NCBI GenBank assembly: GCA_946540365.1
Contig: CAMNIH010000087.1
Location: 1-7,189, forward strand
Length of the DNA: 7,189 nt
Direction of reading: 5' to 3'
DNA from: an uncultured Bacteroidales bacterium
Lineage (GTDB): Bacteria; Bacteroidota; Bacteroidia; Bacteroidales; P3
Shown here: one piece after another, positions 1-6,930 of the stretch
Numbering within the stretch: the stretch's first letter is position 1
Layout: every line of letters begins with the position of its first letter
Made by a program: the position numbers and the translations under genes
Notes under the pieces: model-generated
The model's input: the letters and a program-made list of their open reading frames with translations, nothing else
Told to the model about the DNA's origin: nothing
Database searches by the model: none

Positions 1-52
1 CAGTGACGCAAGGATTTTCAGTCCTTCGCTCTACCAACTGAGCTACGACGCC
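1..52 (-). tRNA. tRNA-Phe (anticodon GAA), 3' part outside the window
   Basis: The minus strand read from 52 downward folds as the 5' two thirds of a tRNA. The acceptor strand GGCGTCG (52-46) is followed by TA, then a D-arm with GCTC/GAGC stem (43-40 and 31-28) and loop AGTTGGTA. The anticodon stem AAGGA/TCCTT (26-22 and 14-10) closes a seven-base loop CTGAAAA, which places GAA at 19-17, so the tRNA reads Phe codons. The variable loop (9-5) and the first bases of the T-arm follow, and the window then ends. The remaining T-arm, acceptor 3' strand and any CCA lie beyond position 1. The gene has its own promoter directly upstream and lies 59 bp downstream of the lspA stop codon, in the same orientation. 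Confidence 0.95.
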
Positions 53-72
53 ATCTCTTTCGATTTCGAGTG

Positions 73-104
73 CAAAATTACTAACTTTTCGTAAACTGAC
101 CAAA
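73..104 (-). promoter_or_regulatory. Bacteroidota-type promoter for the tRNA-Phe gene
   Basis: On the minus strand, TTTG (104-101) is followed by exactly 20 bases and then TAATTTTG (80-73). This is a full match to the Bacteroidota primary sigma-factor consensus (TTTG or TTG, 19-21 bases, TAnnTTTG). The -7 element ends 20 bases before the first base of the tRNA at 52. The -33 element begins only 7 bases past the lspA stop codon. The promoter means tRNA-Phe need not depend on read-through from lspA. I saw no stem-loop with a U-run between lspA and the tRNA, so some read-through is possible. Confidence 0.85.
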
Positions 105-111
105 TTTTTTT

Positions 112-762
112 TCACTCTTTTTCTTCCTCTGTTTCTGTTGTCTCTGGTTTTGAGGGTTTTGGAGCTATAAAAAGTTGGTCGATGACCAGCCATACAACGC
201 CGATTGTGACTGCCGAATCGGCTACATTGAAGATGGCGTTGAAAAATTCGAAGTGCTTTCCGCCTACAAACGGCATCCATGTGGGCCAATCGAACTCAAA
301 CAGAGGGAAATAGAACATATCGACCACGCGGCCTTGCAGCAGGGGAGCGTAGCCGCCTTCGGGCGGGAAGAGGGTGGCCACGGAGTAGTAGCTCTCGTTG
401 AAGATGAGGCCGTAGAAGCAGCTGTCGATGATGTTGCCCAGGGCGCCGGCGAGGATGAGGGTGAGGCTGAGGATGAGCGACCGCCGCTGCTCCTGCCGTA
501 TGTATTTGGCGATGAGCCATACGATGATGCCCGAGGCGACGATGCGCAGCAGGGTGAGGGCGTACTTGCCCACCATGCCGCCGAGGGTGGCTCCGAAGGC
601 GAAGCCCTCGTTTTCGATGAAGTGGATGTGGAACCAGCTGAGCAGGGCGATGTCTTCGCCGATCTGCATGTGGGTCTTGACGATGATTTTCACCACCTGG
701 TCGACCACCACGATGGCGGCGATGAGCAGGATGACGAGGCGGGAGAGTTTCTTTTTATCCAT
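112..762 (-). CDS. lspA: lipoprotein signal peptidase (signal peptidase II)
   Basis: LspA is an inner-membrane aspartyl protease (family A8) that cleaves the signal peptide from prolipoproteins after lipid is attached to the lipobox Cys. The 216-residue product has a first membrane helix at about 8-28 running into DQVVK (21-25), the conserved ENEGFAFG loop (50-57), helices at about 68-87 and 95-112, the GN..D motif (109-113), GRVVDMF (144-150) and FNVADSA (178-184) leading into the last helix. The catalytic aspartates are expected to be D148 and D182. The protein is longer than the usual 160-170 residues because of a loop with EGGYAPLLQ (135-143), which I associate with Bacteroidota LspA, and an acidic tail (about 200-216). 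The ATG overlaps the end of the DUF3109 gene by 8 bp, which suggests translational coupling. It is the last gene of the array; no clear terminator follows. Confidence 0.97.
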   Translation of the reverse strand: MDKKKLSRLVILLIAAIVVVDQVVKIIVKTHMQIGEDIALLSWFHIHFIENEGFAFGATLGGMVGKYALTLLRIVASGIIVWLIAKYIRQEQRRSLILSLTLILAGALGNIIDSCFYGLIFNESYYSVATLFPPEGGYAPLLQGRVVDMFYFPLFEFDWPTWMPFVGGKHFEFFNAIFNVADSAVTIGVVWLVIDQLFIAPKPSKPETTETEEEKE

Positions 763-1291
763 TGTTGCGCAGGGTGATTTGTTCGGTTAATTCCTGGTAC
801 CAGTCGCTGCCGAAGCGACGGATGAGGGGTTCGCGGAGGGCGATGTAGAGGGGCTGTCCGTGGCCGCGTGCGCAGCGGCAGATGTCCCATTGGTGGTAGT
901 TGACGGCGGTGAACTCGCCGTAGTCTTCGACTCGGATGGGGTAGAGGTGGCAGGAGACGGGCTTGTAGAGGTGTTGGAGGGCGCAGAGGGCGGTGCCGTC
1001 GGGGGCGTAGGTGATGAAGGCGCAGGCGCCGCCCTCGATGAGGGGAGTGCCGAGGTCGCCGTCGGCGTCGCGCACGGCCACGCCCTGGGCCTCGACGGCG
1101 TCGCGTCCTTCGGGTGTCATCAGGGGGAGCGCCTCGGGCAGCACGCGCTGCAGGTCGGCCACCTCGCTCTCCTGCAGGGGGGCGCCGCTGTCGCCGTCGA
1201 CGCAGCAGGCGCCGCGGCAGACGGCCAGGTCGCAGCCGAAGCACTGGTCGGCGATGTCGTCGCTGACGATGGAGTTGCCTACGATGATCAT
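755..1291 (-). CDS. DUF3109 family Cys-rich protein
   Basis: This 178-residue cytosolic protein has no signal peptide or membrane segment. It matches what I know of DUF3109, a family of unknown function common in Bacteroidota. The N-terminal cluster is CFGCDLAVCRGACC (17-30), a C-x2-C-x4-C-x3-CC pattern, followed by C90, C103, C114 (in SCHLYPIR) and C138/C140 (WDICRC), ten cysteines in all. The pattern resembles the YkgJ/UPF0153 type of metal or iron-sulfur site, so metal binding is likely but inferred. The ATG at 1291 is chosen because it forms an ATGA overlap with the upstream dehydrogenase stop and begins the conserved sequence MIIVGNSIVS. The open frame extends far upstream, but that part is an out-of-frame shadow of the dehydrogenase and channel genes. 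The gene's end overlaps the lspA start by 8 bp. Confidence 0.9.
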   Translation of the reverse strand: MIIVGNSIVSDDIADQCFGCDLAVCRGACCVDGDSGAPLQESEVADLQRVLPEALPLMTPEGRDAVEAQGVAVRDADGDLGTPLIEGGACAFITYAPDGTALCALQHLYKPVSCHLYPIRVEDYGEFTAVNYHQWDICRCARGHGQPLYIALREPLIRRFGSDWYQELTEQITLRNNG

Positions 1292-2247
1292 TTCAGTGTC
1301 TCTATTATCTTGTCGGCCAGCACGGCGGCCAGTTTGTATTTCGATTCGACGGTCCATCCGGCCACGTGGGGGGTGAGCACGGTGCGGTCGCTCTGCATCA
1401 GGCGGCGCACCGACGGGGGCACCTGTCCCAGGCTGTCGGACTGCATGTTTTCGTATTCCAGCACGTCGAGTGCGGCGCCCCGGATGCGGCCGCTGTCGAG
1501 TGCGTCGGCCAGTGCCTCGGTGTCGACCACGGCGCCGCGCGAGGTGTTGAGCATGAAGAAGGGCTTGGCCATGGCGTCGACGAAGGCGGGCGAGAGGTAG
1601 TGGCGCGTCTCGTCGGTCAGGGGGACGTGGAAGCTGACCACGTCGGCCTCGGCCTGCAGCTGCTCGAGGCTGACGCGGGTGGGGGCACTTATAGGACTTA
1701 TAGGTCCTATAGGACTTATAGGATCTATAAGGTACTTGTCGTAGTAGATCACGCGGCAGCCGAAGCCGCCGAGGCGGCGGGCGAAGGCCTGGCCCATGTT
1801 GCCGTAGCCGATGATGCCCACGGTGAGGCTGCCGAGTTCGAGGCCCCGGTTGGCCTCGCGCAGCCAGAGGCCCTGGCGCACCTGGGCGTCGGCCCGCGCT
1901 ATGTTGTCGAGCAGCGCCAGCAGCAGGCCCACGGTGTGTTCGCCGACGGCGTCGCGGTTGCCCTCGGGGCTGTTGAGGCAGCGGATGCCGCGGCTCTCGG
2001 CGTAGGCGGTGTCGATGGTCTCCATGCCGGCCCCCACGCGTCCGATGCAGCGCAGCGAGGGGACAGCGTCGATGAAGGCGCGGTCGATAATGACCTTGCT
2101 GCGCACCACGAGGGCGGCGCAGCCTTGGGCGGCGGCGACCAGCGAGCGGTAGTCGTGGTCGGGTTCGACGCTGACGTCGTAGCCCGCCTGGCGCAGGCGC
2201 TCTTCCAGTACGGGATGTGTGCGGTCGGAGATGAGGATGCGGGTCAT
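1288..2247 (-). CDS. NAD-dependent D-2-hydroxyacid dehydrogenase (phosphoglycerate dehydrogenase type)
   Basis: The 319-residue protein belongs to the D-isomer-specific 2-hydroxyacid dehydrogenase family. The N-terminal substrate domain holds VVRSK (47-51) and GRVGAGMETID (69-79). GNRDAVGEHTVGLLLAL (96-112) leads into the Rossmann domain with GYGNMG (147-152) and D170, which is placed to bind the adenine ribose and so favours NAD over NADP. The expected catalytic residues are R237 (NTSRGAVVD), E266 (DVLEYE) and H294 (TPHVAGWT). The overall pattern is closest to 3-phosphoglycerate dehydrogenase (serine synthesis). There is no C-terminal ACT domain and no serC beside it, so another 2-hydroxyacid substrate is possible. 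Residues 173-187 are a tripeptide repeat (LID PIS PIG PIS PIS) encoded by a 9-bp DNA repeat, in a loop just after D170. The start lies 9 bp after the K+ channel stop; the end overlaps the DUF3109 start as ATGA. Confidence 0.92.
   Translation of the reverse strand: MTRILISDRTHPVLEERLRQAGYDVSVEPDHDYRSLVAAAQGCAALVVRSKVIIDRAFIDAVPSLRCIGRVGAGMETIDTAYAESRGIRCLNSPEGNRDAVGEHTVGLLLALLDNIARADAQVRQGLWLREANRGLELGSLTVGIIGYGNMGQAFARRLGGFGCRVIYYDKYLIDPISPIGPISPISAPTRVSLEQLQAEADVVSFHVPLTDETRHYLSPAFVDAMAKPFFMLNTSRGAVVDTEALADALDSGRIRGAALDVLEYENMQSDSLGQVPPSVRRLMQSDRTVLTPHVAGWTVESKYKLAAVLADKIIETLK
1687..1731 (-). repeat. five in-frame 9-bp tandem units (CCTATAAGT type)
   Basis: Read on the minus strand, the units are CTTATAGAT, CCTATAAGT, CCTATAGGA, CCTATAAGT and CCTATAAGT, 45 bp in total without interruption. 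The unit length is a multiple of three, so the reading frame is kept and each unit codes for Leu/Pro-Ile-X. The AT-rich units stand out sharply from the GC-rich gene around them, and the variant CCTATAGG is palindromic. From memory, similar TATAGGACTTATAGG repeats occur dispersed in Bacteroidales genomes, mostly between genes; that cannot be confirmed here. Confidence 0.9.
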
Positions 2248-2256
2248 GGGGAATGG

Positions 2257-3237
2257 TTAGTGGTGTATGGCCTCCTCTTCCTCGTCGAAGTCCTTCTCCA
2301 TGTCTTCGACCACCTTGAGGGTCTTGCGGAGTTTCTTTTCCTTGCGGCTCTCGTTGATGGTCTCGCCGGCCACGATGCCCATGGGAACGGCGATGATGGA
2401 GTAACCGAGCAGCATCACGAGCACGGCCAGGAAGCGGCCGCCGGCGGTGACGGGCACCACGTCGCCGTAGCCCACCGTGGTGATGGTCACCACGGCCCAG
2501 TAGATGCCGCTGAGCACGCTGTCGAACTGGTCGGGGTTGTACTTGCCCTCGATGGAGTACATCATGGTGCCCAGGATGATGGCGGCCACCAGGATGAAGA
2601 GCATGAACACCATGATGCGCAGGGCGCTGTTCTTGAGGGCGTTGGTGAGTTGTGTGGCGGCGTCCTGGAAGCGTTGCAGGCGGAAGATGCGGAAGATGCG
2701 CATCACGCGCAGCAGGCGCAGCACGGTGAGGGCCTGGGTGGTGGGGATGAAGAGGCTGAGGTAGGCCGGGAAGATGGAGAGGAAGTCGATGATGCCCCAG
2801 AAGGAGAAGACGTAGCGCAGGGGGCGCTTGAGGCAGTAGATGCGCAGGTAGTATTCGAAGGTGAACAGCAGCGTGAAGCCCCATTCGAGGCCTTTGGTAA
2901 TCCAGAAGGAGAGGCTCTTGTGGGCCCCGGAAGTCATGGTGCTCGACGAGCCCACGAGGCTGTCGAAGATGAGCAGCAGGATGTTGAGAATGATCAGCAC
3001 GAGCAGCCAGATGTCGAACTTGCGTCCCGCGGGGGTGTCGCTTTTGAAGATGATGTCGAAGATCTGGCGTTTGGTGATGTTTTTGTACTTCTTGGGCAGC
3101 AGCACGCCGAAAAGCACTTTGTGCATGATGCGCCCGACGAAGTCGATTATCTCGCGGCAGACGTGGCGCCAGTTGACGTGTTCGAACCAGTCGACAAAGC
3201 GCTCAATCAGCCCTTTCAGTCTTTCTTTTAACGTCAT
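2257..3237 (-). CDS. six-helix voltage-gated potassium channel
   Basis: The 326-residue inner-membrane protein has the full Kv layout: S1 about 75-95, S2 about 115-135 with E128, S3 about 147-163 with D151, and an S4 sensor with arginines at every third position (R174, R177, R180, R183, R186, R189). S5 is about 205-228, the pore loop carries the K+ selectivity filter TVGYGD (254-259), and S6 is about 268-292. It should assemble as a tetramer and pass K+ on depolarisation. There is no RCK/TrkA-N or cyclic-nucleotide domain; the C-terminus is a short charged tail ending in an acidic run (about 315-323). Homologues that I recall start close to the segment FDIIFKSDTPAG (60-71), so residues 1-55 are an N-terminal extension rich in amphipathic helix. 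The ATG at 3237 is favoured because it overlaps the M16 stop codon as ATGA; M38 is the alternative. Confidence 0.93.
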   Translation of the reverse strand: MTLKERLKGLIERFVDWFEHVNWRHVCREIIDFVGRIMHKVLFGVLLPKKYKNITKRQIFDIIFKSDTPAGRKFDIWLLVLIILNILLLIFDSLVGSSSTMTSGAHKSLSFWITKGLEWGFTLLFTFEYYLRIYCLKRPLRYVFSFWGIIDFLSIFPAYLSLFIPTTQALTVLRLLRVMRIFRIFRLQRFQDAATQLTNALKNSALRIMVFMLFILVAAIILGTMMYSIEGKYNPDQFDSVLSGIYWAVVTITTVGYGDVVPVTAGGRFLAVLVMLLGYSIIAVPMGIVAGETINESRKEKKLRKTLKVVEDMEKDFDEEEEAIHH

Positions 3238-4490
3238 AGCTTTTCGTAATAAAGTCGGTTCTCACGGTACGGGACGAACACCTCGCGTGCAGCCTCGAGC
3301 AGGTCGTCGGGCGTGAGGCGCCGGTACTCGTCGGGTTCACGGTTCACAAGGTCGGTGTCGCCCAGCCAGGTGTAGTGGCAGAGCGCCATTGCGCGGTCGG
3401 CGGCTTTGTACTGCGACAGGACGAAGGTGTTCTCGTACTTGTTCTGCACTTTCTGCAGCTCGTAGTCGCTCACGCGGGTCTCGCAGAGCGCCTGTGCCTC
3501 GCGGCGCAGCGCCTCGAAGGCCTGGTCGGTGGTCACGCCCTGCTGCAGCTTTCCGCTGAGGAGCAGCATGCCGGGCCCGTCGTCGCCGCTGATGCAGGCC
3601 TCGGCCTCGACCATCAGCTGCTGCTCGACGACCAGGCGTCGGTGCAGGCGGCTCGAGGTGCCGGTGGCCAGGATGTCGCTCAGCAGGTCGCAGGCGCGGA
3701 AGTGGCGCCCTAACCGGTCGCCCATGGGGTAGGCTAAGTAGACCATCGGGGCAGGGATGTCGCGTTGCACATGCAGTTCGCGGGCCTCGCGTTGTTCGGG
3801 TTCGGCGGGATAGGTGCGCTCGCGCGAGGGGGCGCCGGCGGTCCGGGGCGCGGCTGTCGCGGGGGATTGCCAGGCGGTCTGCGCAAGCTGCAGCATCTCG
3901 CTGTGCGGCAGCGGGGCGGCGATGGCCAGGATGGCGTTGTCGGGCCGGTAGAAGCGGTGGTGGAAGGCCCTCACGTCGTCGAGGGTGGCCTCGCTGACAT
4001 GCTTGATGTCGGCCCCGATGGTGGCCCAGCGGTAGGGGTGGGCCTGATAGCAGAGGGGCCTCAGCAGCAGCCACGTGTCGCCGTAGGGGCGGTTCATGTA
4101 GCGCTGGTTGTACTCCTCGGTGACCACGTGCTGCTGCACCGAGAGCGCCTTGGCGCTGATGTCGAGGTGGGCCATGCGGTCGGCCTCCAAGGCCAGGGCC
4201 GTCGCTACCGCGTCGGCCGGCACGGTGGTGTAGTAGTTGGTGTAGTCGCAGGTGGTGAAGGCATTGTCGTCGCCCCCGAGGCTGCTCACCACGCCGTCGA
4301 AGTCGGGCACCTGCGGGGTGCCGCCAAACATGAGGTGTTCGAACAGGTGGGCGAAGCCCGTGCGGGCGGGATCCTCGTCGCGCGAGCCTACGTTGTAGAG
4401 CAGATTCACCGTGGCCAGCGGTGTGTCCCACGCCTCGTGGGTCAGCACTGTCAGCCCGTTGGCAAGCCGGTGTTTCTCGTAATTAATCAC
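3234..4490 (-). CDS. M16 family zinc metalloprotease (insulinase-like)
   Basis: The 418-residue protein is a single-unit M16B-type peptidase. The N-terminal domain carries the inverted zinc motif HLFEH (48-52), with H48 and H52 as ligands and E51 as catalytic base. The third ligand is expected to be E125 or E126 in VVTEEYNQ, about 74 residues further on, followed by the conserved RPYG (134-137). A C-terminal M16_C-like domain extends from about 165 to 345. No signal peptide is visible, so the mature form appears cytosolic, although many relatives in this phylum are periplasmic. Translation must start at GTG (4490-4488): the in-frame codon two positions upstream is TAG, which is also the stop codon of the ATPase, so only 3 bp separate the genes. 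The next in-frame ATG would remove the zinc site. Whether it acts alone or pairs with a catalytically inactive M16 partner cannot be seen; no partner is encoded in the window. Confidence 0.93.
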   Translation of the reverse strand: MINYEKHRLANGLTVLTHEAWDTPLATVNLLYNVGSRDEDPARTGFAHLFEHLMFGGTPQVPDFDGVVSSLGGDDNAFTTCDYTNYYTTVPADAVATALALEADRMAHLDISAKALSVQQHVVTEEYNQRYMNRPYGDTWLLLRPLCYQAHPYRWATIGADIKHVSEATLDDVRAFHHRFYRPDNAILAIAAPLPHSEMLQLAQTAWQSPATAAPRTAGAPSRERTYPAEPEQREARELHVQRDIPAPMVYLAYPMGDRLGRHFRACDLLSDILATGTSSRLHRRLVVEQQLMVEAEACISGDDGPGMLLLSGKLQQGVTTDQAFEALRREAQALCETRVSDYELQKVQNKYENTFVLSQYKAADRAMALCHYTWLGDTDLVNREPDEYRRLTPDDLLEAAREVFVPYRENRLYYEKL

Positions 4491-4493
4491 AGT

Positions 4494-6101
4494 CTACTTC
4501 AGCAGGTTCCCCAGTATGTCGCGGGTCAGGGTGCGGGTGACGCTGCTGGTGGTGTTCTTGACGATCTTCTGCCCGACCGACGTCTTGCTCTTGGTCTTCT
4601 TGCCGCTGACGGCGTTGCTGACGGCCGTTCCGGCGGCGGTGGCCAGGGTGGCGGTGGCGGCGGTGAGCACCGACTTCAGTATCTTGCTGGCCAGCCCGCC
4701 GCCCTTCTTGGCCTCCTTCTTCGGGGCGGCCGTGGCGGCTGGGCTGTCCGGAGCAGCTTGCGGCACGGGCGCGGTCTGCTCGGCGGCCGTGGCGGCCTCG
4801 GCTTCGGCCTCGGCGGCTTCGGCCTGCTTGAGGAGCACCTCGAAGGCGCTCTCGCGGTCCACCATGGTGTCGTATTTGCCGTAGATGCGGCTGCTGCGGA
4901 CGATGGCGCTGCGCTGGCTGTCGGTGATGGCGCCGATCTGGCTCAGCGGGAAGAGGATCTTGGCGCGTTGCACGACCGAGGGGGCTCCCTTCTCGTCGAG
5001 CAGGCTCACCAGCGCCTCGCCGGTCTCGAGGTTCATGATGGCCTCGTCGGTCTTGAAGGCGGGGTTGGGGCGGAAGGTGTCGGCGGCCGTCTTGACGGCC
5101 TTCTGGTCCTTCGGCGTGTAGGCGCGCAGGGCGTGCTGCACGCGGTTGCCCAGCTGGCCCAGTATGTTCTCCGGGATGTCGGTGGGGCTCTGGGTGATGA
5201 AGTAGATGCCGACCCCCTTGGAGCGGATCAGGCGGATCACCTGCTCGATTTTGTCGGTCAACGCCTTCGAGGTGTCCTCGAAGAGCATGTGGGCCTCGTC
5301 GAAGAAGAAGACGAGCCGCGGCAGCTCCTGGTCGCCCACTTCGGGCAGGGTGGAGTAGAGCTCCGAGAGGAGCCATAGGAGGAAGGTGCTGTAGAGCTTG
5401 GGCTGGAGCATCAGCTTGTCGGCCGCCAGCACGTTCATCACGCCCTTGCCGCCTTCGGTCTGCAGCAGGTCGAAGATGTCGAACGAGGGCTCGCCGAAGA
5501 AGCGGTCGGCCCCCTGGTTGTCCAGCTGCAGCAGCGAGCGCTGGATGGCGCCGATGGTGGCGGTGGAGATGTTGCCGTAGAGGGTGGTGTACTCCTTGGC
5601 GTGGCGTGCCACGAAGTCGAGCATGGCGCGCAGGTCCTTCAGGTCGAGCAGCAGCAGGCCGTTCTCGTCGGCGATGCGGAAGACGATGTTCAGCACGCCG
5701 TCCTGCGTCTCGTTGAGGCCCAGCAGACGGCTGAGCAGCTGCGGCCCCATCTGGCTCACGGTGGCGCGGATGGGGTGGCCCTGCTCGCCGAAGACGTCGA
5801 AGAAGCGCACCGGGCAGGCCTGGAATTCAGGGTTGGGGATGCCGAAGGCGTCCTTGCGTTTCTCGATGAAGGAGCTCATCTGGCCGGCCTGGCTGATGCC
5901 GCTGAGGTCGCCTTTCATGTCGGCCATGAAGCAGGGCACGCCGGCCTGGCAGAAGGTCTCGGCCATCACCTGCAGGGTGACGGTCTTGCCGGTGCCGGTG
6001 GCGCCGGCGATCAGGCCGTGGCGGTTGGCCATGCGGCCCACCAGCGCGAGGTTCCCCTCGTCGCAGTGGGCTATGTACAGTCCTTGTTCTTTGGTATACA
6101 T
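4494..6101 (-). CDS. HerA/YjgR-type P-loop ATPase (DUF853, helicase HerA-like C-terminal domain)
   Basis: The 535-residue protein matches the DUF853 family (E. coli YjgR is of this type), which is related to HerA/FtsK-fold ATPases. It has Walker A GATGTGKT (33-40), the family segment [12 protein letters not shown] (59-70), Walker B VFFFDEAH (264-271; D268, E269) and a sensor-like FITQSP (301-306). [17 protein letters not shown] (319-335) includes R326, a possible arginine finger. HerA proper processes DNA ends with NurA, but no nuclease lies nearby and the cellular role of the YjgR group is not settled. After about residue 425 comes an Ala/Glu/Pro-rich low-complexity linker (to about 468) and a basic, Ala/Thr-rich tail ending in RDILGNLLK. 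No signal peptide or clear membrane helix is seen. The gene starts 12 bp after the beta-barrel gene and ends 3 bp before the M16 gene. Confidence 0.92.
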   Translation of the reverse strand: MYTKEQGLYIAHCDEGNLALVGRMANRHGLIAGATGTGKTVTLQVMAETFCQAGVPCFMADMKGDLSGISQAGQMSSFIEKRKDAFGIPNPEFQACPVRFFDVFGEQGHPIRATVSQMGPQLLSRLLGLNETQDGVLNIVFRIADENGLLLLDLKDLRAMLDFVARHAKEYTTLYGNISTATIGAIQRSLLQLDNQGADRFFGEPSFDIFDLLQTEGGKGVMNVLAADKLMLQPKLYSTFLLWLLSELYSTLPEVGDQELPRLVFFFDEAHMLFEDTSKALTDKIEQVIRLIRSKGVGIYFITQSPTDIPENILGQLGNRVQHALRAYTPKDQKAVKTAADTFRPNPAFKTDEAIMNLETGEALVSLLDEKGAPSVVQRAKILFPLSQIGAITDSQRSAIVRSSRIYGKYDTMVDRESAFEVLLKQAEAAEAEAEAATAAEQTAPVPQAAPDSPAATAAPKKEAKKGGGLASKILKSVLTAATATLATAAGTAVSNAVSGKKTKSKTSVGQKIVKNTTSSVTRTLTRDILGNLLK

Positions 6102-6113
6102 CGCTTGCCGGCG

Positions 6114-6905
6114 TTAGAATGTCCAGTTGAATCCAAGCCGCAGCATGGGACTCTCCCAGCGGAGGGTCTCCATGAGGGTGTTGAGACCGGCATAGAGGGT
6201 GCGGACGCGGTGTACCTGGTTCTCGCAGTAGATGTCGCCGTCGAGGTATTCGAGGGCGCCCTCGTTGTCGTAGTGCGGCACGAGGTGGTCGTCGTAGCTG
6301 CGATGGTCGATATAGCCGATCGACAGGAAGTCGAGGCTCAGCTCGGCGCTCAGGTGGCGCGAGAATTCATAGGTGAGTGTCGGCCGCAGGCTGACGCCCC
6401 AGCTGAACGAGCGGATGCTGTCCTCGACGGGCTCGCGCTCGAGGTACTCCCCGTTGTTGCGGAAGGGGGTGTTGTAGCTCTCGTTGAGGGTGGTGTAGCC
6501 GGCCTTGGTGTAGGTGCCTTCCAGCAGCAGGTGGAAGTGCATGTTGCCGTATTTCAGGAATTCCCACTTCACCTGGGGGGCCACCGTCCAGGCGCTGTGC
6601 TTGGTCGACAGCAGGCGGTTGTCGACGGTGCGGATCATGCCTTCGAACTCGATGTTGTTGTGCAGGTAGAAGGTGTCGGCGCTGAAGCTCTGGTAGTTGC
6701 CCGAGATGCCGACGTAGAGCGTCGGGGTGATCATGTAGCCCACCTGCAGTCCGCCGAGCCAATCGTTCGACTGGCGATAGTTCTCCGTGTCATACGACTG
6801 GGTGAGTTTCTGCCAGTGGTAGCCACCCTGAATACCTACCACCACCTGTGCGTTGGCCGCCGACATAAGTGCCACAGCGGCAATGAGAAAGATTATTTTC
6901 TTCAT
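6114..6905 (-). CDS. secreted outer-membrane beta-barrel protein, unassigned subfamily
   Basis: The 263-residue product begins with a typical Sec signal peptide: MKK, a hydrophobic core IIFLIAAVALM and ANA-Q, so cleavage is expected after A19. The mature part shows repeated amphipathic strands, for example VVVGIQGGYHW (21-31), LGGLQVGYM (50-58), LYVGISGNYQSF (63-74), SAWTVAPQVKWEF (104-116), HFHLLLEGTY (123-132), FSWGVSLRPTLTYEF (167-181), LSAELSLDFLSIGY (185-198) and the last strand MLRLGFNWTF (254-263). The terminal Phe is the outer-membrane sorting signal recognised by the BAM complex. An 8- to 10-strand barrel is likely. Long polar loops (about 135-165 and 200-232) are expected to face outside. 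I do not recognise a specific function. It is the first gene of the array, directly behind the promoter, with an A/T-rich leader and no Shine-Dalgarno sequence. Confidence 0.85.
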   Translation of the reverse strand: MKKIIFLIAAVALMSAANAQVVVGIQGGYHWQKLTQSYDTENYRQSNDWLGGLQVGYMITPTLYVGISGNYQSFSADTFYLHNNIEFEGMIRTVDNRLLSTKHSAWTVAPQVKWEFLKYGNMHFHLLLEGTYTKAGYTTLNESYNTPFRNNGEYLEREPVEDSIRSFSWGVSLRPTLTYEFSRHLSAELSLDFLSIGYIDHRSYDDHLVPHYDNEGALEYLDGDIYCENQVHRVRTLYAGLNTLMETLRWESPMLRLGFNWTF

Positions 6906-6930
6906 CGTTTTTATGATTAATTACAAAGTG

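Noticed and set aside
1687..1731. CRISPR-like array
   Set aside because: The 9-bp units are contiguous with no spacers and lie inside a coding gene.
755..2884. A single 709-codon minus-strand open frame containing the DUF3109 protein at its end
   Set aside because: The part upstream of 1291 is low-complexity Pro/Arg/His sequence lying over the dehydrogenase and channel genes in another frame. The real start is the ATG at 1291 in the ATGA overlap.
1366..3231. Long plus-strand open frame (621 codons), and a similar one at 3765-5378
   Set aside because: Both are antisense to well-recognised genes and have biased Gly/Ala/Val/Glu/His composition without family motifs, as expected from GC-rich codon bias.
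112..6905. Novel defence or secretion system built on the HerA-like ATPase and M16 protease
   Set aside because: No nuclease, effector, toxin or mobile-element genes are present, and each product fits a common housekeeping family.
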